The notes: generated by a model not told the origin, from the sequence alone. A stretch of 64,000 nucleotides of DNA from Microbacterium hatanonis (GCF_008017415.1 NZ_VRSV01000001.1:930001-994000); one strand, 5' to 3'; positions 17,558 to 27,549 are shown, counted from the stretch's first letter. Numbers and translations: made by a program.

Positions 17558-18721
17558 ATGAGCCAGAACCAGAACTACCTCGCCGTGATCAAGGTCGTCG
17601 GCGTGGGCGGCGGCGGCGTCAACGCGGTCAACCGCATGATCGAGCTCGGACTGCGCGGGGTCGAGTTCATCGCGATCAACACCGACGCGCAGGCACTGCT
17701 CATGAGCGACGCCGACGTGAAGCTCGACGTGGGCCGTGAGCTCACGCGCGGACTCGGCGCCGGCGCCGACCCCGAGGTGGGTCGCCGCGCAGCCGAAGAC
17801 CACGCCGAAGAGATCGAAGAGGCCCTCTCGGGCGCCGACATGGTCTTCGTCACCGCCGGCGAAGGCGGCGGCACCGGCACGGGCGGCGCGCCGGTCGTCG
17901 CCCGCATCGCGAAGTCCATCGGCGCACTGACGATCGGTGTCGTGACCAAGCCCTTCTCGTTCGAGGGGCGTCGTCGCCAGAGCCAGGCCGAGGCGGGTGT
18001 CACGAAGCTCAAGGAAGAGGTCGACACCCTCATCGTCGTCCCCAACGACCGGCTCCTCGAGATCAGCGACCGCGGCATCTCGATGATCGAGGCGTTCGCC
18101 ACCGCCGACCAGGTGCTCCTCGCCGGTGTGCAGGGCATCACCGACCTCATCACGACCCCCGGTCTCATCAACCTCGACTTCGCCGACGTCAAGTCGGTCA
18201 TGCAGGGGGCGGGGTCCGCCCTCATGGGCATCGGCTCGGCGCGGGGCGCCGACAGGGCGATAAAGGCGGCCGAACTCGCCGTCGAATCGCCGCTGCTCGA
18301 AGCGTCGATCGAGGGTGCGCACGGCGTGCTGCTGTCGATCCAGGGCGGGTCGAACCTCGGCATCTTCGAGATCAACGACGCCGCGCAGCTCGTCAAGGAG
18401 GCCGCTCACCCCGAGGCGAACATCATCTTCGGAACCGTCATCGACGACACCCTCGGCGACGAGGTGCGCGTCACCGTCATCGCCGCCGGCTTCGACGGGG
18501 GAGAGCCGTCGCTCCGGATCGACCCGGTCGTCGCGCAGCGCACACCGGTGCCGCCGGCGCTGCCCAGCGTGCCCGCCGCCGACGAGGCGACGCGCGAGCG
18601 CGACACCGTCGTCGAGGAGAAGAAGAAGGAGTCCGTCCCGGTCACCGCCAACGTGCCCGAGCCGGCGTACGACTCGGCCTTCGGCGACGACGACCTCGAC
18701 ATCCCCGACTTCCTGAAGTGA
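17558..18721 (+). CDS. ftsZ: Cell division GTPase FtsZ
   Basis: Tubulin-like GTPase forming the Z ring, 387 aa. [22 protein letters not shown] at the N-terminus, the tubulin signature [11 protein letters not shown] (about 105-115), [10 protein letters not shown] and the T7 loop NLDFADV. After a variable linker the conserved C-terminal peptide [11 protein letters not shown] ends the protein and should bind SepF, encoded just downstream. ATG 17558 has AACGGAGG in front; the 36-base longer reading is less likely. Confidence 0.97.
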   Translation: MSQNQNYLAVIKVVGVGGGGVNAVNRMIELGLRGVEFIAINTDAQALLMSDADVKLDVGRELTRGLGAGADPEVGRRAAEDHAEEIEEALSGADMVFVTAGEGGGTGTGGAPVVARIAKSIGALTIGVVTKPFSFEGRRRQSQAEAGVTKLKEEVDTLIVVPNDRLLEISDRGISMIEAFATADQVLLAGVQGITDLITTPGLINLDFADVKSVMQGAGSALMGIGSARGADRAIKAAELAVESPLLEASIEGAHGVLLSIQGGSNLGIFEINDAAQLVKEAAHPEANIIFGTVIDDTLGDEVRVTVIAAGFDGGEPSLRIDPVVAQRTPVPPALPSVPAADEATRERDTVVEEKKKESVPVTANVPEPAYDSAFGDDDLDIPDFLK

Positions 18722-18768
18722 CCCCGGCGTCGCGGGCGTCGAGCCCGCGGCGACCGAGAAGGAGTGAC

Positions 18769-19458
18769 GTGGACGATCAGCTCGCCGAGCGGCTCGCCGA
18801 CGTCGACGCGCGTATCGCCGATGCCGCGCGAGCGGCGAACCGCGATCCGGCGGGGATCACGCGCATCGTCGTGACGAAGTTCCACCCGGCGAGCCTCGTC
18901 GAGGCGCTGTACGCCCTCGGGGTGCGCGACGTCGGCGAGAACCGGCAGCAGGAGCTCACGTCGAAGACGGCGGAGGTCGGATCGCTCGACGGGCTCTCGT
19001 GGCATTTCATCGGCCAGGCGCAGTCGAACAAGGCGCGGGCCGTGCGCGACGCGGCCTCCGTCGTCCACTCGGTCGATCGAGGACGGATCGCCGGCGCTCT
19101 GGATGCTGCGGGCCAGCCGCAATCCGGCGTCCTCGACGTCCTCGTGCAGGTCAACCTCACCGACGATCCCGGCCGGGGCGGAGTGTCGCCCGATGGCGTC
19201 GTCGGGCTGGCGGAGCATGTCGCCGGTCTCGCCGGTCTGCGCCTCAGGGGTGTCATGGCCGTCGCCCCGCTCGACGAGGAACCCGCTCGTGCGTTCGAGC
19301 GCCTCGCCGCAGCGAGTGCGCGGGTGCGTACGGTCGTCGCCGATTCCGACTGGATCTCGGCCGGAATGACCGCAGATTTCCCCGAGGCGATCTCGATGGG
19401 TGCGACACACCTACGGATCGGCTCGGCAATAACGGGTCCGCGCCCTACTCGCGGATAG
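18769..19458 (+). CDS. YggS family PLP-binding homeostasis protein
   Basis: 229 aa alanine-racemase-fold protein carrying pyridoxal phosphate, a regulator of PLP pools (PLPBP). [27 protein letters not shown] holds the PLP lysine (K of VTKFHP) and the ENR motif; [11 protein letters not shown] and the C-terminal [15 protein letters not shown] bind phosphate. The start is GTG 18769, preceded by AGAAGGAG; an in-frame GTG at the ftsZ stop lacks such a site. It sits between ftsZ and sepF, as in most actinobacteria. Confidence 0.92.
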   Translation: MDDQLAERLADVDARIADAARAANRDPAGITRIVVTKFHPASLVEALYALGVRDVGENRQQELTSKTAEVGSLDGLSWHFIGQAQSNKARAVRDAASVVHSVDRGRIAGALDAAGQPQSGVLDVLVQVNLTDDPGRGGVSPDGVVGLAEHVAGLAGLRLRGVMAVAPLDEEPARAFERLAAASARVRTVVADSDWISAGMTADFPEAISMGATHLRIGSAITGPRPTRG

Positions 19459-19489
19459 CCTCAAACCACACGAGCGAACGGAGGATGCG

Positions 19490-19966
19490 ATGTCGAACCC
19501 GCTCAAGAAAACCATGGTGTACCTGGGCCTCGCCGACGAGGAGGAGACGTTCGATGAGCCGGCACCGCAGCCCACGAGCCGCAAGCAGCAGCCCGCAGCC
19601 GTCGAGAAGACGGCGACGGTGACTCCGTTGCACCGGCCGACCGTCGTGCGCCAGCCCACCGCCGGACCCATCAGCGAGATCCTGACGGTGCACCCCAAGC
19701 AGTACCGGGATGCCCAGACGATCGCCGAGAACTTCCGCGACGGCATCCCCGTGATCATCAACCTCTCGCAGATGTCCGACGCCGACGCGCGTCGTCTCAT
19801 CGACTTCGCGAGCGGTCTGTCGCTGGGTCTGTACGGTCGCATCGAGCGCGTCACCAGCAAGGTCTTCCTGCTGTCGCCCGAGAACGTCGCCGTCTCCGGC
19901 GAAGGCGCGGTCGCGCAGGCCGACCCCGAGGCGACGCCGTTCGCCCCGGCGTCGTTCGCCCCGTAA
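19490..19966 (+). CDS. sepF: Cell division protein SepF
   Basis: 158 aa FtsZ membrane anchor. N-terminal amphipathic helix [19 protein letters not shown], a Pro/Gln linker, then the SepF core [21 protein letters not shown] and [23 protein letters not shown], which dimerises and binds the FtsZ tail. ATG with GGAGG upstream. Confidence 0.95.
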   Translation: MSNPLKKTMVYLGLADEEETFDEPAPQPTSRKQQPAAVEKTATVTPLHRPTVVRQPTAGPISEILTVHPKQYRDAQTIAENFRDGIPVIINLSQMSDADARRLIDFASGLSLGLYGRIERVTSKVFLLSPENVAVSGEGAVAQADPEATPFAPASFAP

Positions 19967-19972
19967 TCCGCG

Positions 19973-20272
19973 GTGAACGTCGTCGGCCTCGTCGCCTCGA
20001 TCCTCAACGTCCTGCTGTTCCTGTACGTGCTCGTGCTCCTCGCACGGCTCGTGCTGGAGTACATCCCGATGTTCAACAGATCGTGGCGCCCGACCGGAGC
20101 AGGCCTCGTCGCGGCGGAGCTCGTGTACACCGTCACCGACCCGCCCATCAAGCTCTTCCGCCGGTTCATCCCGCCCCTGCGGGTCGGGCCGGTGGCCATC
20201 GATTTCGCCTTCATGCTGACGATGCTGCTCTGCTTCATCCTGCTCAGCGTCACCCGCGCGCTGGCGTCGTGA
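19973..20272 (+). CDS. YggT family membrane protein
   Basis: 99 aa with two hydrophobic helices (about 3-25 and 70-95) flanking the family motif LLARLVLEYIPMFNR and PPIKLFRRFIPPLR, a proline-rich loop. Found between sepF and divIVA in actinobacteria; exact role unknown, with links to division and osmotic response in other bacteria. GTG start 6 bases after sepF. Confidence 0.88.
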   Translation: MNVVGLVASILNVLLFLYVLVLLARLVLEYIPMFNRSWRPTGAGLVAAELVYTVTDPPIKLFRRFIPPLRVGPVAIDFAFMLTMLLCFILLSVTRALAS

Positions 20273-20336
20273 ACTGACGCGTCGTCGACGCGCCGCAACC
20301 CGCATTCGCACTTCGACATGCCGTTGAGGCTGAGAC

Positions 20337-20342
20337 TATGCT
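20337..20342 (+). promoter_or_regulatory. Candidate -10 of divIVA
   Basis: TATGCT about 77 bases before the divIVA start, with TTCGAC 19 bases upstream as a weak -35. A small hairpin (CGCGTC/GACGCG, 20278-20292) lies between yggT and this site. Confidence 0.35.
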
Positions 20343-20418
20343 GGTCCGAAGCGGCACGCGGCGGTGTGCCACCCCCGACATCGGCCCCGCGACCAGATCT
20401 CTCGGAAGAGGAACCACC

Positions 20419-21048
20419 ATGGCATTGACACCCGATGACGTCGTCACGAAGCAGTTTCAGCACGTCCGCTTCAAAGAGGGTTTCGACCCCGACGAGGTCG
20501 ACGACTTCCTCGACGAGATCGTCGTCGAGTGGCGCAAGACGATCGCCGAGAACGAAGAACTGAAGGCGAAACTCGCCGCGTTCGAGTCCGGCGAGTCCGC
20601 GCCCGCTTCTGCGCCCGAGGCCGCCGAGGAGCCCGCCGCGGCTGAGCCCGTGGCCGAGGCCGAGGTCATCGAAGAGGTTCCCGCACCCGCGCCGGCGCCC
20701 GCCGCGTCGAACGAGGGCCCCGCCGCAGCATCCGCCGGCATCATCGAGCTGGCTCAGCGCCTCCACGACGAGCACGTCGCCGAGGGCAAGGCGCAGCGCG
20801 ACCAGCTCATCTCCGAGGCGCAGTCGCAGGCCGCGAGCATCGTCAACGAGGCCGAGGCGAAGGGCCGCGAAGAGATGGCCCGCCTCGACCGCGAGCGCGC
20901 CACCCTCGAAGCCCGCATCACCGAGCTGCGCACGTTCGAGCGCGACTACCGCACCCAGCTGCGCAGCTACATCGAGGGCAAGCTCCGCGACCTCGACACC
21001 ACCGCCACGCCGTCGGGTTCCACCCCGGTCTCGGCGATCGGTCTCTAG
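20419..21048 (+). CDS. divIVA: DivIVA / Wag31 polar growth scaffold
   Basis: 209 aa coiled-coil protein. The N-terminal membrane-curvature domain MALTPDDVVTKQFQHVRFKE with GFDPDEVDDFLDEI is the family signature; then an Ala/Glu/Pro-rich linker (about 65-110) and a long coiled coil (LAQRLHDEHVAEG to LRSYIEGKL). It marks poles and directs apical wall synthesis in actinobacteria and is a Ser/Thr kinase substrate in mycobacteria. ATG 20419 follows GGAAGAGGAACC; the upstream open reading is not homologous. Confidence 0.95.
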   Translation: MALTPDDVVTKQFQHVRFKEGFDPDEVDDFLDEIVVEWRKTIAENEELKAKLAAFESGESAPASAPEAAEEPAAAEPVAEAEVIEEVPAPAPAPAASNEGPAAASAGIIELAQRLHDEHVAEGKAQRDQLISEAQSQAASIVNEAEAKGREEMARLDRERATLEARITELRTFERDYRTQLRSYIEGKLRDLDTTATPSGSTPVSAIGL

Positions 21049-21057
21049 GCCGGCTCG

Positions 21058-21690
21058 GTGCCACACCGAGTCCCCCTGCGTAAGGCGGCGGCCGGCGCCA
21101 TCATCGCGATCCTCGCGGTGCTGGTGCTGGCCGCCGACCAGTTCGCTAAGTACCTCGCGATCGAGAACCTCCCGCCCGAACGGGTGGTTCCGGTGCTGGG
21201 CGACTTCCTGCAGCTCTACCTGATCCGAAACCCCGGCGCGGCGTTCTCGCTGGGCGAGGGCGTCACCTGGATCTTCACCATCGCCCTCGCGGCCGTCGCG
21301 GTGGCGATCGTCTGGATCGCCGTCACCCGTCTGCGCTCGCGGGCATGGGCGATCGTTCTCGGACTGCTGCTCGGCGGCGTGCTGGGCAATCTGACCGACC
21401 GGCTCTTCCGCGAACCCGGCTTCGCGGTCGGTCACGTCGTCGACTACATCTCCACTCCCTGGATGATGCCGGCGATCTACAACATCGCCGACATGTTCAT
21501 CGTGACGATGATGATCGGCGTCGCCATCATCGTGCTCGTCGGTGTGCGGTTCGACGGCACCCGCGAGCCGCGCCGAGGGTCCGACGACGCCGAGTCCGAA
21601 ACGTCCGACGGCTCCGCCGACACGACGGAGGCCGGAACCGGCGCGGCGGCGACGCGCGCGCCCGAGCCCGGCGATCCGGCCGAGCGCTGA
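21058..21690 (+). CDS. lspA: Lipoprotein signal peptidase
   Basis: Membrane aspartyl protease removing the signal peptide of diacylglyceryl-lipoproteins; 210 aa with four helices. Motifs: [10 protein letters not shown] near the N-terminus, [10 protein letters not shown], and the catalytic aspartates in GNLTDRLF and YNIADMFI. The last 45 residues are an acidic/Ala tail outside the family core. It processes exported lipoproteins such as CtaC (34239) and the protein at 49706. GTG start, 9 bases after divIVA. Confidence 0.95.
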   Translation: MPHRVPLRKAAAGAIIAILAVLVLAADQFAKYLAIENLPPERVVPVLGDFLQLYLIRNPGAAFSLGEGVTWIFTIALAAVAVAIVWIAVTRLRSRAWAIVLGLLLGGVLGNLTDRLFREPGFAVGHVVDYISTPWMMPAIYNIADMFIVTMMIGVAIIVLVGVRFDGTREPRRGSDDAESETSDGSADTTEAGTGAAATRAPEPGDPAER

Positions 21691-21692
21691 TC

Positions 21693-22613
21693 GTGGAGTC
21701 CCGCTCCCTCCCGGTTCCCGACGGGCTCGACGGCACGCGCGTCGACGCCGCCCTCGCCAAGATGCTCGGCTTCTCCCGCACCTTCGCCGCGGAGGTCGCC
21801 GATGCCGGCGGGGTGACCCAGGACGGGCGGGCGGTCGAGAAGTCGGATCGCCTGCGCGCGGGCGCCTGGCTGAGCGTCGAGTGGACCCCCCGCCGTGAAC
21901 CCGAGATCGTGCCGACCGCCGTCCCCGACCTCGGCATCGTGTACGACGACGACGACATCGTCGTAGTGGACAAACCCGCCGGCGTCGCGGCGCACCCCTC
22001 GGTCGGATGGGAGGGGCCCACGGTCCTGGGCGCGCTCGCGGCGGCGGGCTTCCGCATCGCCACGACCGGCGCGGCCGAGCGGCAGGGCGTCGTGCATCGC
22101 CTGGACGTCGGCACGAGCGGCCTCATGGTGGTCGCGAAGAGCGAGAACGCCTACACCGCTCTGAAGCGCGCGTTCAAGGAGCGCGAGGTGGAGAAGATCT
22201 ACCACGCCGTCGTGCAGGGGCACCCCGACCCGCTCGCGGGCACGATCGACGCGCCCATCGGGCGGCACCCCACGCACTCGTGGAAGTTCGCCGTCACCCC
22301 GTCGGGCAAGGACTCCGTCACCCACTACGAGACGATCGAGGCTTTTCCCGGGGCATCGCTTCTCGAGATCCACCTCGAGACCGGTCGCACGCACCAGATC
22401 CGCGTGCACATGGCAGCCCACCGCCACCCGTGCGTCGGAGACCCGCTGTACGGCGCCGACCCCACCATCTCCGCCCGTCTCGGGCTCACCCGCCAGTGGC
22501 TGCACGCGCACCGTCTCGCTTTCGCGCACCCGGCGACCGGCGAATGGTCGACCTTCTCCTCCGACTACCCCGCTGACCTGGCCCGAGCGCTCGAGATCCT
22601 CCGCGCCGACTGA
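21693..22613 (+). CDS. RluD-like 23S rRNA pseudouridine synthase
   Basis: RluA/RluD family, 306 aa. N-terminal S4 domain ([20 protein letters not shown]), then the catalytic aspartate in [15 protein letters not shown] and the [14 protein letters not shown] motif. GTG 21693, two bases after lspA, is the only start that agrees with the S4 domain; the frame is open further upstream inside lspA. lspA-rluD is a common actinobacterial pair. Confidence 0.92.
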   Translation: MESRSLPVPDGLDGTRVDAALAKMLGFSRTFAAEVADAGGVTQDGRAVEKSDRLRAGAWLSVEWTPRREPEIVPTAVPDLGIVYDDDDIVVVDKPAGVAAHPSVGWEGPTVLGALAAAGFRIATTGAAERQGVVHRLDVGTSGLMVVAKSENAYTALKRAFKEREVEKIYHAVVQGHPDPLAGTIDAPIGRHPTHSWKFAVTPSGKDSVTHYETIEAFPGASLLEIHLETGRTHQIRVHMAAHRHPCVGDPLYGADPTISARLGLTRQWLHAHRLAFAHPATGEWSTFSSDYPADLARALEILRAD

Positions 22614-22628
22614 CCCGCCCACCCTCGG

Positions 22629-22649
22629 CAGGAATGTGACGCATTCCTG
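22629..22649 (+). terminator. Hairpin after the lspA-rluD unit
   Basis: CAGGAATG / CATTCCTG around a 5-base loop, 16 bases after the rluD stop, without a T run. It may terminate transcription or serve as an operator for the acetyltransferase gene. Confidence 0.4.
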
Positions 22650-22749
22650 CGAATGACCGCACCGGACGGTGGTGTCATACGCACAGAAGTGGCGCATTCG
22701 CCGTGCGGGGGCTCTGGCCGGATGCTGCGCGGTCGGGCACCCTGGATGC

Positions 22750-23322
22750 ATGCCCCTCGAGGTGCGGCCCGCCCGCTCGTTCGCCGACATGCGCACCATG
22801 GTCGGCCCGAAGCGGGCGGACGCGAACGTGTGCTGGTGCCTGAGCTATCGCGTACCGGCGAAGCAGAATCGCGAACTCTCGGGTCCCCTGCGCGGCGAGT
22901 TCGTCGAGAAGCTCTGCCACCGGAAGGTCGCGCCCGGCGTGTTCGCGTACGACGGCGACGAGGTCGTGGGCTGGGCCGCGGTGGCACCCCGCGCCGAGAC
23001 CTCCTTCGCCCGGAGCACGAAGATCCCGCACGTCGACGATCTCGACGTGTGGTCGGTGTGGTGCATCCGGGTTCGGCCCGGCCACCGGAAGAAGGGGATC
23101 TCTCACGTGCTGCTGGACGGCGCCGTCGATTTCGCACGCCAGCAGGGCGCGCCGGCGGTCGAGGGCTATCCCGTCGACAACGGCGGGTCGAAGGTCGATC
23201 TGACGATGGCCTACGTGGGGACGAAGGCGCTCTTCGAGAAAGCCGGATTCTCGCAGGCGTCGGAGACCGCCTCCGTGCTCGCGGGCTTCCCTCGGGTGCT
23301 GATGCGGCGCAGCTGCGCCTGA
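22750..23322 (+). CDS. GNAT-family N-acetyltransferase
   Basis: 190 aa. The acetyl-CoA loop is seen in WCIRVRPGHRKKGISHVLLDGAV (RxGxRKKG-type, about 100-122), with a FEKAGF C-terminal element. The first half has CWCLSYR and GWAAVAPRAE, as in small actinobacterial GNATs of unknown substrate. ATG 22750 begins at the conserved PLEVRPA; the 27-codon longer frame runs through the hairpin region and is unlikely. Confidence 0.82.
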   Translation: MPLEVRPARSFADMRTMVGPKRADANVCWCLSYRVPAKQNRELSGPLRGEFVEKLCHRKVAPGVFAYDGDEVVGWAAVAPRAETSFARSTKIPHVDDLDVWSVWCIRVRPGHRKKGISHVLLDGAVDFARQQGAPAVEGYPVDNGGSKVDLTMAYVGTKALFEKAGFSQASETASVLAGFPRVLMRRSCA

Positions 23323-23356
23323 GCACCCGCTCGGGACGGCGGCGGGCCGTCGGCGC

Positions 23357-23830
23357 TCAGGCGCCCTGCTCGAAGCGGGCGTCGGGGCGGTCGGCGAGGG
23401 CCGCCGCGATCCGGGCGCGCATCTCGTCGCCGACGTCGGCGAGGTCGTCGAGGCGGTACCAGCCGACCTCGGTCATCTCGCCGTCCGCCGGGTACGGGTC
23501 TCCGGAGAGCCAGGTGCAGCGGAAGGTCAGGTCGAGGTAGTCGCTCTGGTCGCCGTTGTCGTAGGTGACCCGCGGGATCTGGTGCACCCAGGCGAGGCGA
23601 TCGGCGCGGATCACGACCCCCGCCTCCTCCAGAGCCTCCCGGCAGGCGGCGTCGGCGGGTTCCTCCCCGGGGTCGACGATGCCGGTGACGGGGGTCAGGG
23701 CGCCGTTGTCGGACCGGCGGCCGAGGAGCACCTCGCCCTCGCGCACGATCACGGCCGTGACGCCGACGAGGGGGAGCGGGCGCGTACCGACGAGCTCACG
23801 CAGTTCGAGCACGAAATCCGGGGTGGGCAT
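23357..23830 (-). CDS. Nudix hydrolase
   Basis: 157 aa. A complete Nudix box spans G50 to V72 (GX5EX7REUXEEXGU), with REALEEAGV inside; the metal ligands are E65, E68 and E69. Family members hydrolyse nucleoside diphosphates linked to another group; the substrate is unknown. The layout (PLVGVTAVIVREGEVLLGRR before the box) is like the MutT-type house-cleaning enzymes of actinobacteria. Divergent from dnaE, 57 bases apart, both with leaderless -10 elements. Confidence 0.88.
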   Translation of the reverse strand: MPTPDFVLELRELVGTRPLPLVGVTAVIVREGEVLLGRRSDNGALTPVTGIVDPGEEPADAACREALEEAGVVIRADRLAWVHQIPRVTYDNGDQSDYLDLTFRCTWLSGDPYPADGEMTEVGWYRLDDLADVGDEMRARIAAALADRPDARFEQGA

Positions 23831-23836
23831 GCTTCA

Positions 23837-23842
23837 ACGGTA
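23837..23842 (-). promoter_or_regulatory. -10 element of the Nudix gene (leaderless)
   Basis: TACCGT on the minus strand, 6 bases before the ATG at 23830. Confidence 0.55.
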
Positions 23843-23875
23843 GCGGGGGAGGGCGATCGTGTCGGAGCCCGAACG

Positions 23876-23881
23876 TAGACT
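23876..23881 (+). promoter_or_regulatory. -10 element of dnaE (leaderless)
   Basis: TAGACT, 6 bases (CGGGGC) before the dnaE GTG at 23888; identical hexamer to that of the kinase gene at 1031-1036. Confidence 0.55.
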
Positions 23882-23887
23882 CGGGGC

Positions 23888-26800
23888 GTGGCAGCAGACT
23901 CCTTCGTTCACCTTCATGTGCACAGCGAGTACTCGATGCTCGACGGCGCGGCCCGCATCGGGCCGATGGTCCAGGAGGCGGCCCGGCTCGAGATGCCGGC
24001 GATCGCCGTCACCGACCACGGCAACACCTTCGCCGCGTACGAGTTCTACAAGACGGCGAAGGATGCGGGGATCAAGCCGATCATCGGCATCGAGGCCTAT
24101 GTCACCCCCGGCACGCACCGCTCCGACAAGGCCCGCGTGCGGTGGGGCAGCCCCGAGCAGCAGAGCGACGACGTGTCGGGTTCGGGTGCGTACACCCATA
24201 TGACTCTGCTCTCCGAGACGACCCAGGGCATGCACAATCTGTTCCGGCTGTCGTCGAGGGCGAGCATGGAGGGCTACTACTTCAAGCCCCGCATGGACCG
24301 CGAACTGCTCCAGACCTACTCCAAGGGCCTCATCGCCACCACCGGCTGCCCCTCGGGCGAGGTGCAGACCCGCCTGCGACTCGGCCAGTACGACGCTGCG
24401 AAGGCCGCGGCCGCCGAGTTCCAAGACATCTTCGGCCGAGACAACTACTTCGTCGAGCTGATGGATCACGGCCTCTCGATCGAGCGCCGCGTCATGGGCG
24501 ATCTGTTGAAGATCGCCAAGGAGCTCAGCATCCCGCTCGTCGGCACCAACGACCTGCACTACACGCACCAGCACGATGCCACGAGCCACGCCGCCCTCCT
24601 CTGCGTGCAGTCGGGGTCCACCCTCGACGACCCGAAGCGGTTCAAGTTCGACGGCGACGGCTACTACGTGAAGACCGCCGCCGAGATGCGGCAGGTCTTC
24701 CGCGACCACCCCGAGGCATGCGACAACACGCTCCTCATCGCCGAGCGCTGCGACGTCGAGTTCGACACCTCGGCGAACTACATGCCGCGCTTCCCGGTGC
24801 CGGCGGGCGAGACCGAGGAGTCGTGGTTCGTCAAAGAGGTCGAGAAGGGCCTCGAGTACCGCTACCCCGACGGCATCTCCGACGAGGTGCGCAAGCAGGC
24901 CGAGTACGAGACCGGCGTCATCGTGCAGATGGGCTTCCCGGGCTACTTCCTCGTCGTCGCCGACTTCATCAACTGGGCCAAGGAGAACGGCATCCGCGTC
25001 GGGCCCGGTCGAGGCTCCGGTGCGGGATCGATGGCGGCCTATGCGATGCGCATCACCGACCTCGACCCGCTGCAGCACGGGCTGATCTTCGAGCGGTTCC
25101 TCAACCCCGACCGCGTCTCGATGCCCGACTTCGACGTCGACTTCGACGATCGTCGCCGTGGCGAGGTCATCCAGTACGTCACCGAGAAGTACGGCAGCGA
25201 GAGGGTCGCGCAGATCGTGACCTACGGCACGATCAAGGCGAAGCAGGCGCTGAAAGACGCCGGTCGCGTGCTCGGCTTCCCCTTCAGCATGGGTGAGCGC
25301 CTGACGAAGGCGATGCCCCCGGCGGTGATGGGCAAAGACATGCCCCTCGGCGGCATGTTCGACAAGAACCACCCCCGGTACAAGGAGGCGTCGGAGTTCC
25401 GCACCGTCATCGAGACCGACACCGAGGCGAAGACGGTCTTCGACACGGCGGTCGGGCTCGAGAACCTGAAGCGGCAGTGGGGCGTCCACGCGGCGGGCGT
25501 GATCATGTCGAGCGAACCGCTCATCGACATCATCCCGATCATGCGCCGCGAGCAGGACGGCCAGATCGTCACGCAGTTCGACTACCCCGCGTGCGAGTCG
25601 CTCGGTCTGATCAAGATGGACTTCCTGGGGTTGCGCAACCTCACGATCATCAACGACGCGCTCGACAACATCGAGGCGAACCGCGGGCACCCGCTCGTCC
25701 TCGAAGACCTGCCCCTCGACGATCGCGGCGCCTACGATCTGCTCACGCGCGGTGATTCGCTCGGCGTGTTCCAGCTCGACGGCGGCCCGCTGCGAAGCCT
25801 CATGCGGCTCATGCGGCCCGACAACTTCGAAGACATCTCGGCCCTCATCGCGCTGTACCGTCCGGGCCCCATGGGTGCGAACTCGCACATCAACTACGCG
25901 CTGCGCAAGACGGGTCAGCAGGAGATCACGCCGATCCACCCCGAGCTCGAAGAGGCGCTGTCCGACATCCTCGATACGAGCTACGGCCTGATCATCTACC
26001 AGGAGCAGGTGATGGCGATCGCGCAGCGCGTGGCCGGCTTCACCCTCGGCGAGGCCGACATCCTCCGCCGGGCGATGGGCAAGAAGAAGAAGTCCGAGCT
26101 CGACAAGCAGTACGCGGGCTTCGAGGGCGGCATGAAGAAGAACGGCTTCAGCGAAGCGGCCGTGAAGACTCTCTGGGACATCCTCCTGCCGTTCTCCGAC
26201 TACGCCTTCAACAAGGCGCACTCGGCCGCCTACGGCATGATCTCGTACTGGACCGCCTACCTGAAGGCTCACTATCCGGCCGAGTACATGGCCGCGCTCC
26301 TCACGAGCGTCGGCGACTCGAAGGACAAGATGGCCGTCTACCTCAACGAGTGCCGTCGCATGGGCATCAAGGTGCTGCCGCCCGACGTCGGCCAGTCGAT
26401 CCGCTACTTCGCGGCCGTCGGCGAAGACATCCGCTTCGGTCTCGGCGCCGTGCGCAACGTGGGCGCGAACGTGGTCGACGGGATCGTCGCGGCCCGCGCC
26501 GACGGGCCCTTCACGTCGTTCCACGACTATCTCGCCCGCGTGCCCGGGCCCGCCGCGAACAAGCGCACGGTCGAGTCGCTGATCAAGGCCGGCGCGTTCG
26601 ACTCGATGGGGGCGACGCGTCGCGCGCTCCACGAGATCCACGAGGATGCCGCGGAAGCGGCGGTCGACGTGAAGCGGAAGGAGGCGACGGGGGCCATCGG
26701 CTTCGACTTCGACAGCCTCTACGACGAGGCCGAGGAAGCCGTACCGGCCAAGGTGCCCGACCGCCCGGAGTGGACGAAGAAGGACAAGCTCGCATTCGAA

Positions 26801-27406
26801 CGCGAGATGCTCGGCCTCTACGTGTCAGATCATCCGTTGGCGGGGCTCGAGGTGCCCCTCGCGAAGCACGCGTCGACCAGCATCCACGACCTCCTCGCCT
26901 CGGAGAACATCGAGGACGGCGACCAGGTCACCGTCGCGGGCCTCGTGACGAGCGTGCAGCATCGCGTGGCGAAGGCGAGCGGCAACCCCTACGGCATGAT
27001 CACGGTCGAGGACTTCGACGGTGAGGTCACCGTCATGTTCATGGGCAAGACCTACCAGGAGTTCTCGCCCGTCCTCCAGCAGGACTCGATCCTCGTGGTG
27101 CGCGGGCGCGTGTCCCGGCGCGACGACGGGTTGAACCTGCACGCGCAGTCCGCGCTGTCTCCCGACCTGGGCGCGGTGGACGCCTCGGGGCCTCTCGTGC
27201 TGCTGATGCCCGAGCAGCGCGCCACGGAGGTGCTGGTGAAAGACCTCGCGGAGGTGCTCGAGCGTCATCGCGGCGAGACCGAGGTGTCGCTCCGCCTGCA
27301 CAGGGGAGGGATGGCCAAAGTCTTCGAGGTGCCCATGCCGGTGCGTGTCACGGCCGATCTGTACGGCGAACTGAAGGGCCTCCTGGGCCCGAACTGCCTC
27401 GGCTGA
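23888..27406 (+). CDS. dnaE: DNA polymerase III alpha subunit DnaE
   Basis: Replicative polymerase, 1172 aa, full length for actinobacterial DnaE1. The N-terminal PHP domain keeps its metal ligands (HLHVHSEYSMLDGA, TDHGN), as in mycobacterial DnaE1 where PHP is the proofreading exonuclease. Palm: GPGRGSGAGSM (about 375) and the catalytic aspartates D416 and D418 in MPDFDVDFDD. Then QLDGGPLRSLM, the helix-hairpin-helix region and a C-terminal OB fold (QVTVAGLVTSVQHRV, about 1015). GTG start fixed by the leaderless promoter. Confidence 0.97.
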   Translation: MAADSFVHLHVHSEYSMLDGAARIGPMVQEAARLEMPAIAVTDHGNTFAAYEFYKTAKDAGIKPIIGIEAYVTPGTHRSDKARVRWGSPEQQSDDVSGSGAYTHMTLLSETTQGMHNLFRLSSRASMEGYYFKPRMDRELLQTYSKGLIATTGCPSGEVQTRLRLGQYDAAKAAAAEFQDIFGRDNYFVELMDHGLSIERRVMGDLLKIAKELSIPLVGTNDLHYTHQHDATSHAALLCVQSGSTLDDPKRFKFDGDGYYVKTAAEMRQVFRDHPEACDNTLLIAERCDVEFDTSANYMPRFPVPAGETEESWFVKEVEKGLEYRYPDGISDEVRKQAEYETGVIVQMGFPGYFLVVADFINWAKENGIRVGPGRGSGAGSMAAYAMRITDLDPLQHGLIFERFLNPDRVSMPDFDVDFDDRRRGEVIQYVTEKYGSERVAQIVTYGTIKAKQALKDAGRVLGFPFSMGERLTKAMPPAVMGKDMPLGGMFDKNHPRYKEASEFRTVIETDTEAKTVFDTAVGLENLKRQWGVHAAGVIMSSEPLIDIIPIMRREQDGQIVTQFDYPACESLGLIKMDFLGLRNLTIINDALDNIEANRGHPLVLEDLPLDDRGAYDLLTRGDSLGVFQLDGGPLRSLMRLMRPDNFEDISALIALYRPGPMGANSHINYALRKTGQQEITPIHPELEEALSDILDTSYGLIIYQEQVMAIAQRVAGFTLGEADILRRAMGKKKKSELDKQYAGFEGGMKKNGFSEAAVKTLWDILLPFSDYAFNKAHSAAYGMISYWTAYLKAHYPAEYMAALLTSVGDSKDKMAVYLNECRRMGIKVLPPDVGQSIRYFAAVGEDIRFGLGAVRNVGANVVDGIVAARADGPFTSFHDYLARVPGPAANKRTVESLIKAGAFDSMGATRRALHEIHEDAAEAAVDVKRKEATGAIGFDFDSLYDEAEEAVPAKVPDRPEWTKKDKLAFEREMLGLYVSDHPLAGLEVPLAKHASTSIHDLLASENIEDGDQVTVAGLVTSVQHRVAKASGNPYGMITVEDFDGEVTVMFMGKTYQEFSPVLQQDSILVVRGRVSRRDDGLNLHAQSALSPDLGAVDASGPLVLLMPEQRATEVLVKDLAEVLERHRGETEVSLRLHRGGMAKVFEVPMPVRVTADLYGELKGLLGPNCLG

Positions 27407-27501
27407 GAGCGCGTCTGTGCGCACCCTGCGAGCGGCTCGATCCGTCGTCGTCGAGTGACGTCGAACGTCGCGCCGCGCAGGAATTCGCAGCGACGCGCGA
27501 C

Positions 27502-27507
27502 TAGGAT
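27502..27507 (+). promoter_or_regulatory. Candidate -10 of the DTG-repeat membrane protein gene
   Basis: TAGGAT about 42 bases before GTG 27550, which has its own GAGAGGA ribosome site. Confidence 0.4.
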
Positions 27508-27549
27508 CGGACGGCGCGCACCCCCGGCGCGACAGCGGAGAGGACCATC

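Noticed and set aside
20278..20292. Small hairpin CGCGTC/GACGCG between yggT and divIVA
   Set aside because: Only 6 base pairs in GC-rich DNA; no T run. Likely chance, mentioned only in the divIVA promoter note.
23834..26641. Very long open frame on the minus strand opposite dnaE
   Set aside because: GC-rich third codon positions keep antisense frames open; its residues are Arg/Asp/Val-rich without domains, and dnaE is certain on the other strand. The same holds for 19411-21435, 31595-34039 (upper part), 35090-37357 and 5829-6599 on minus.
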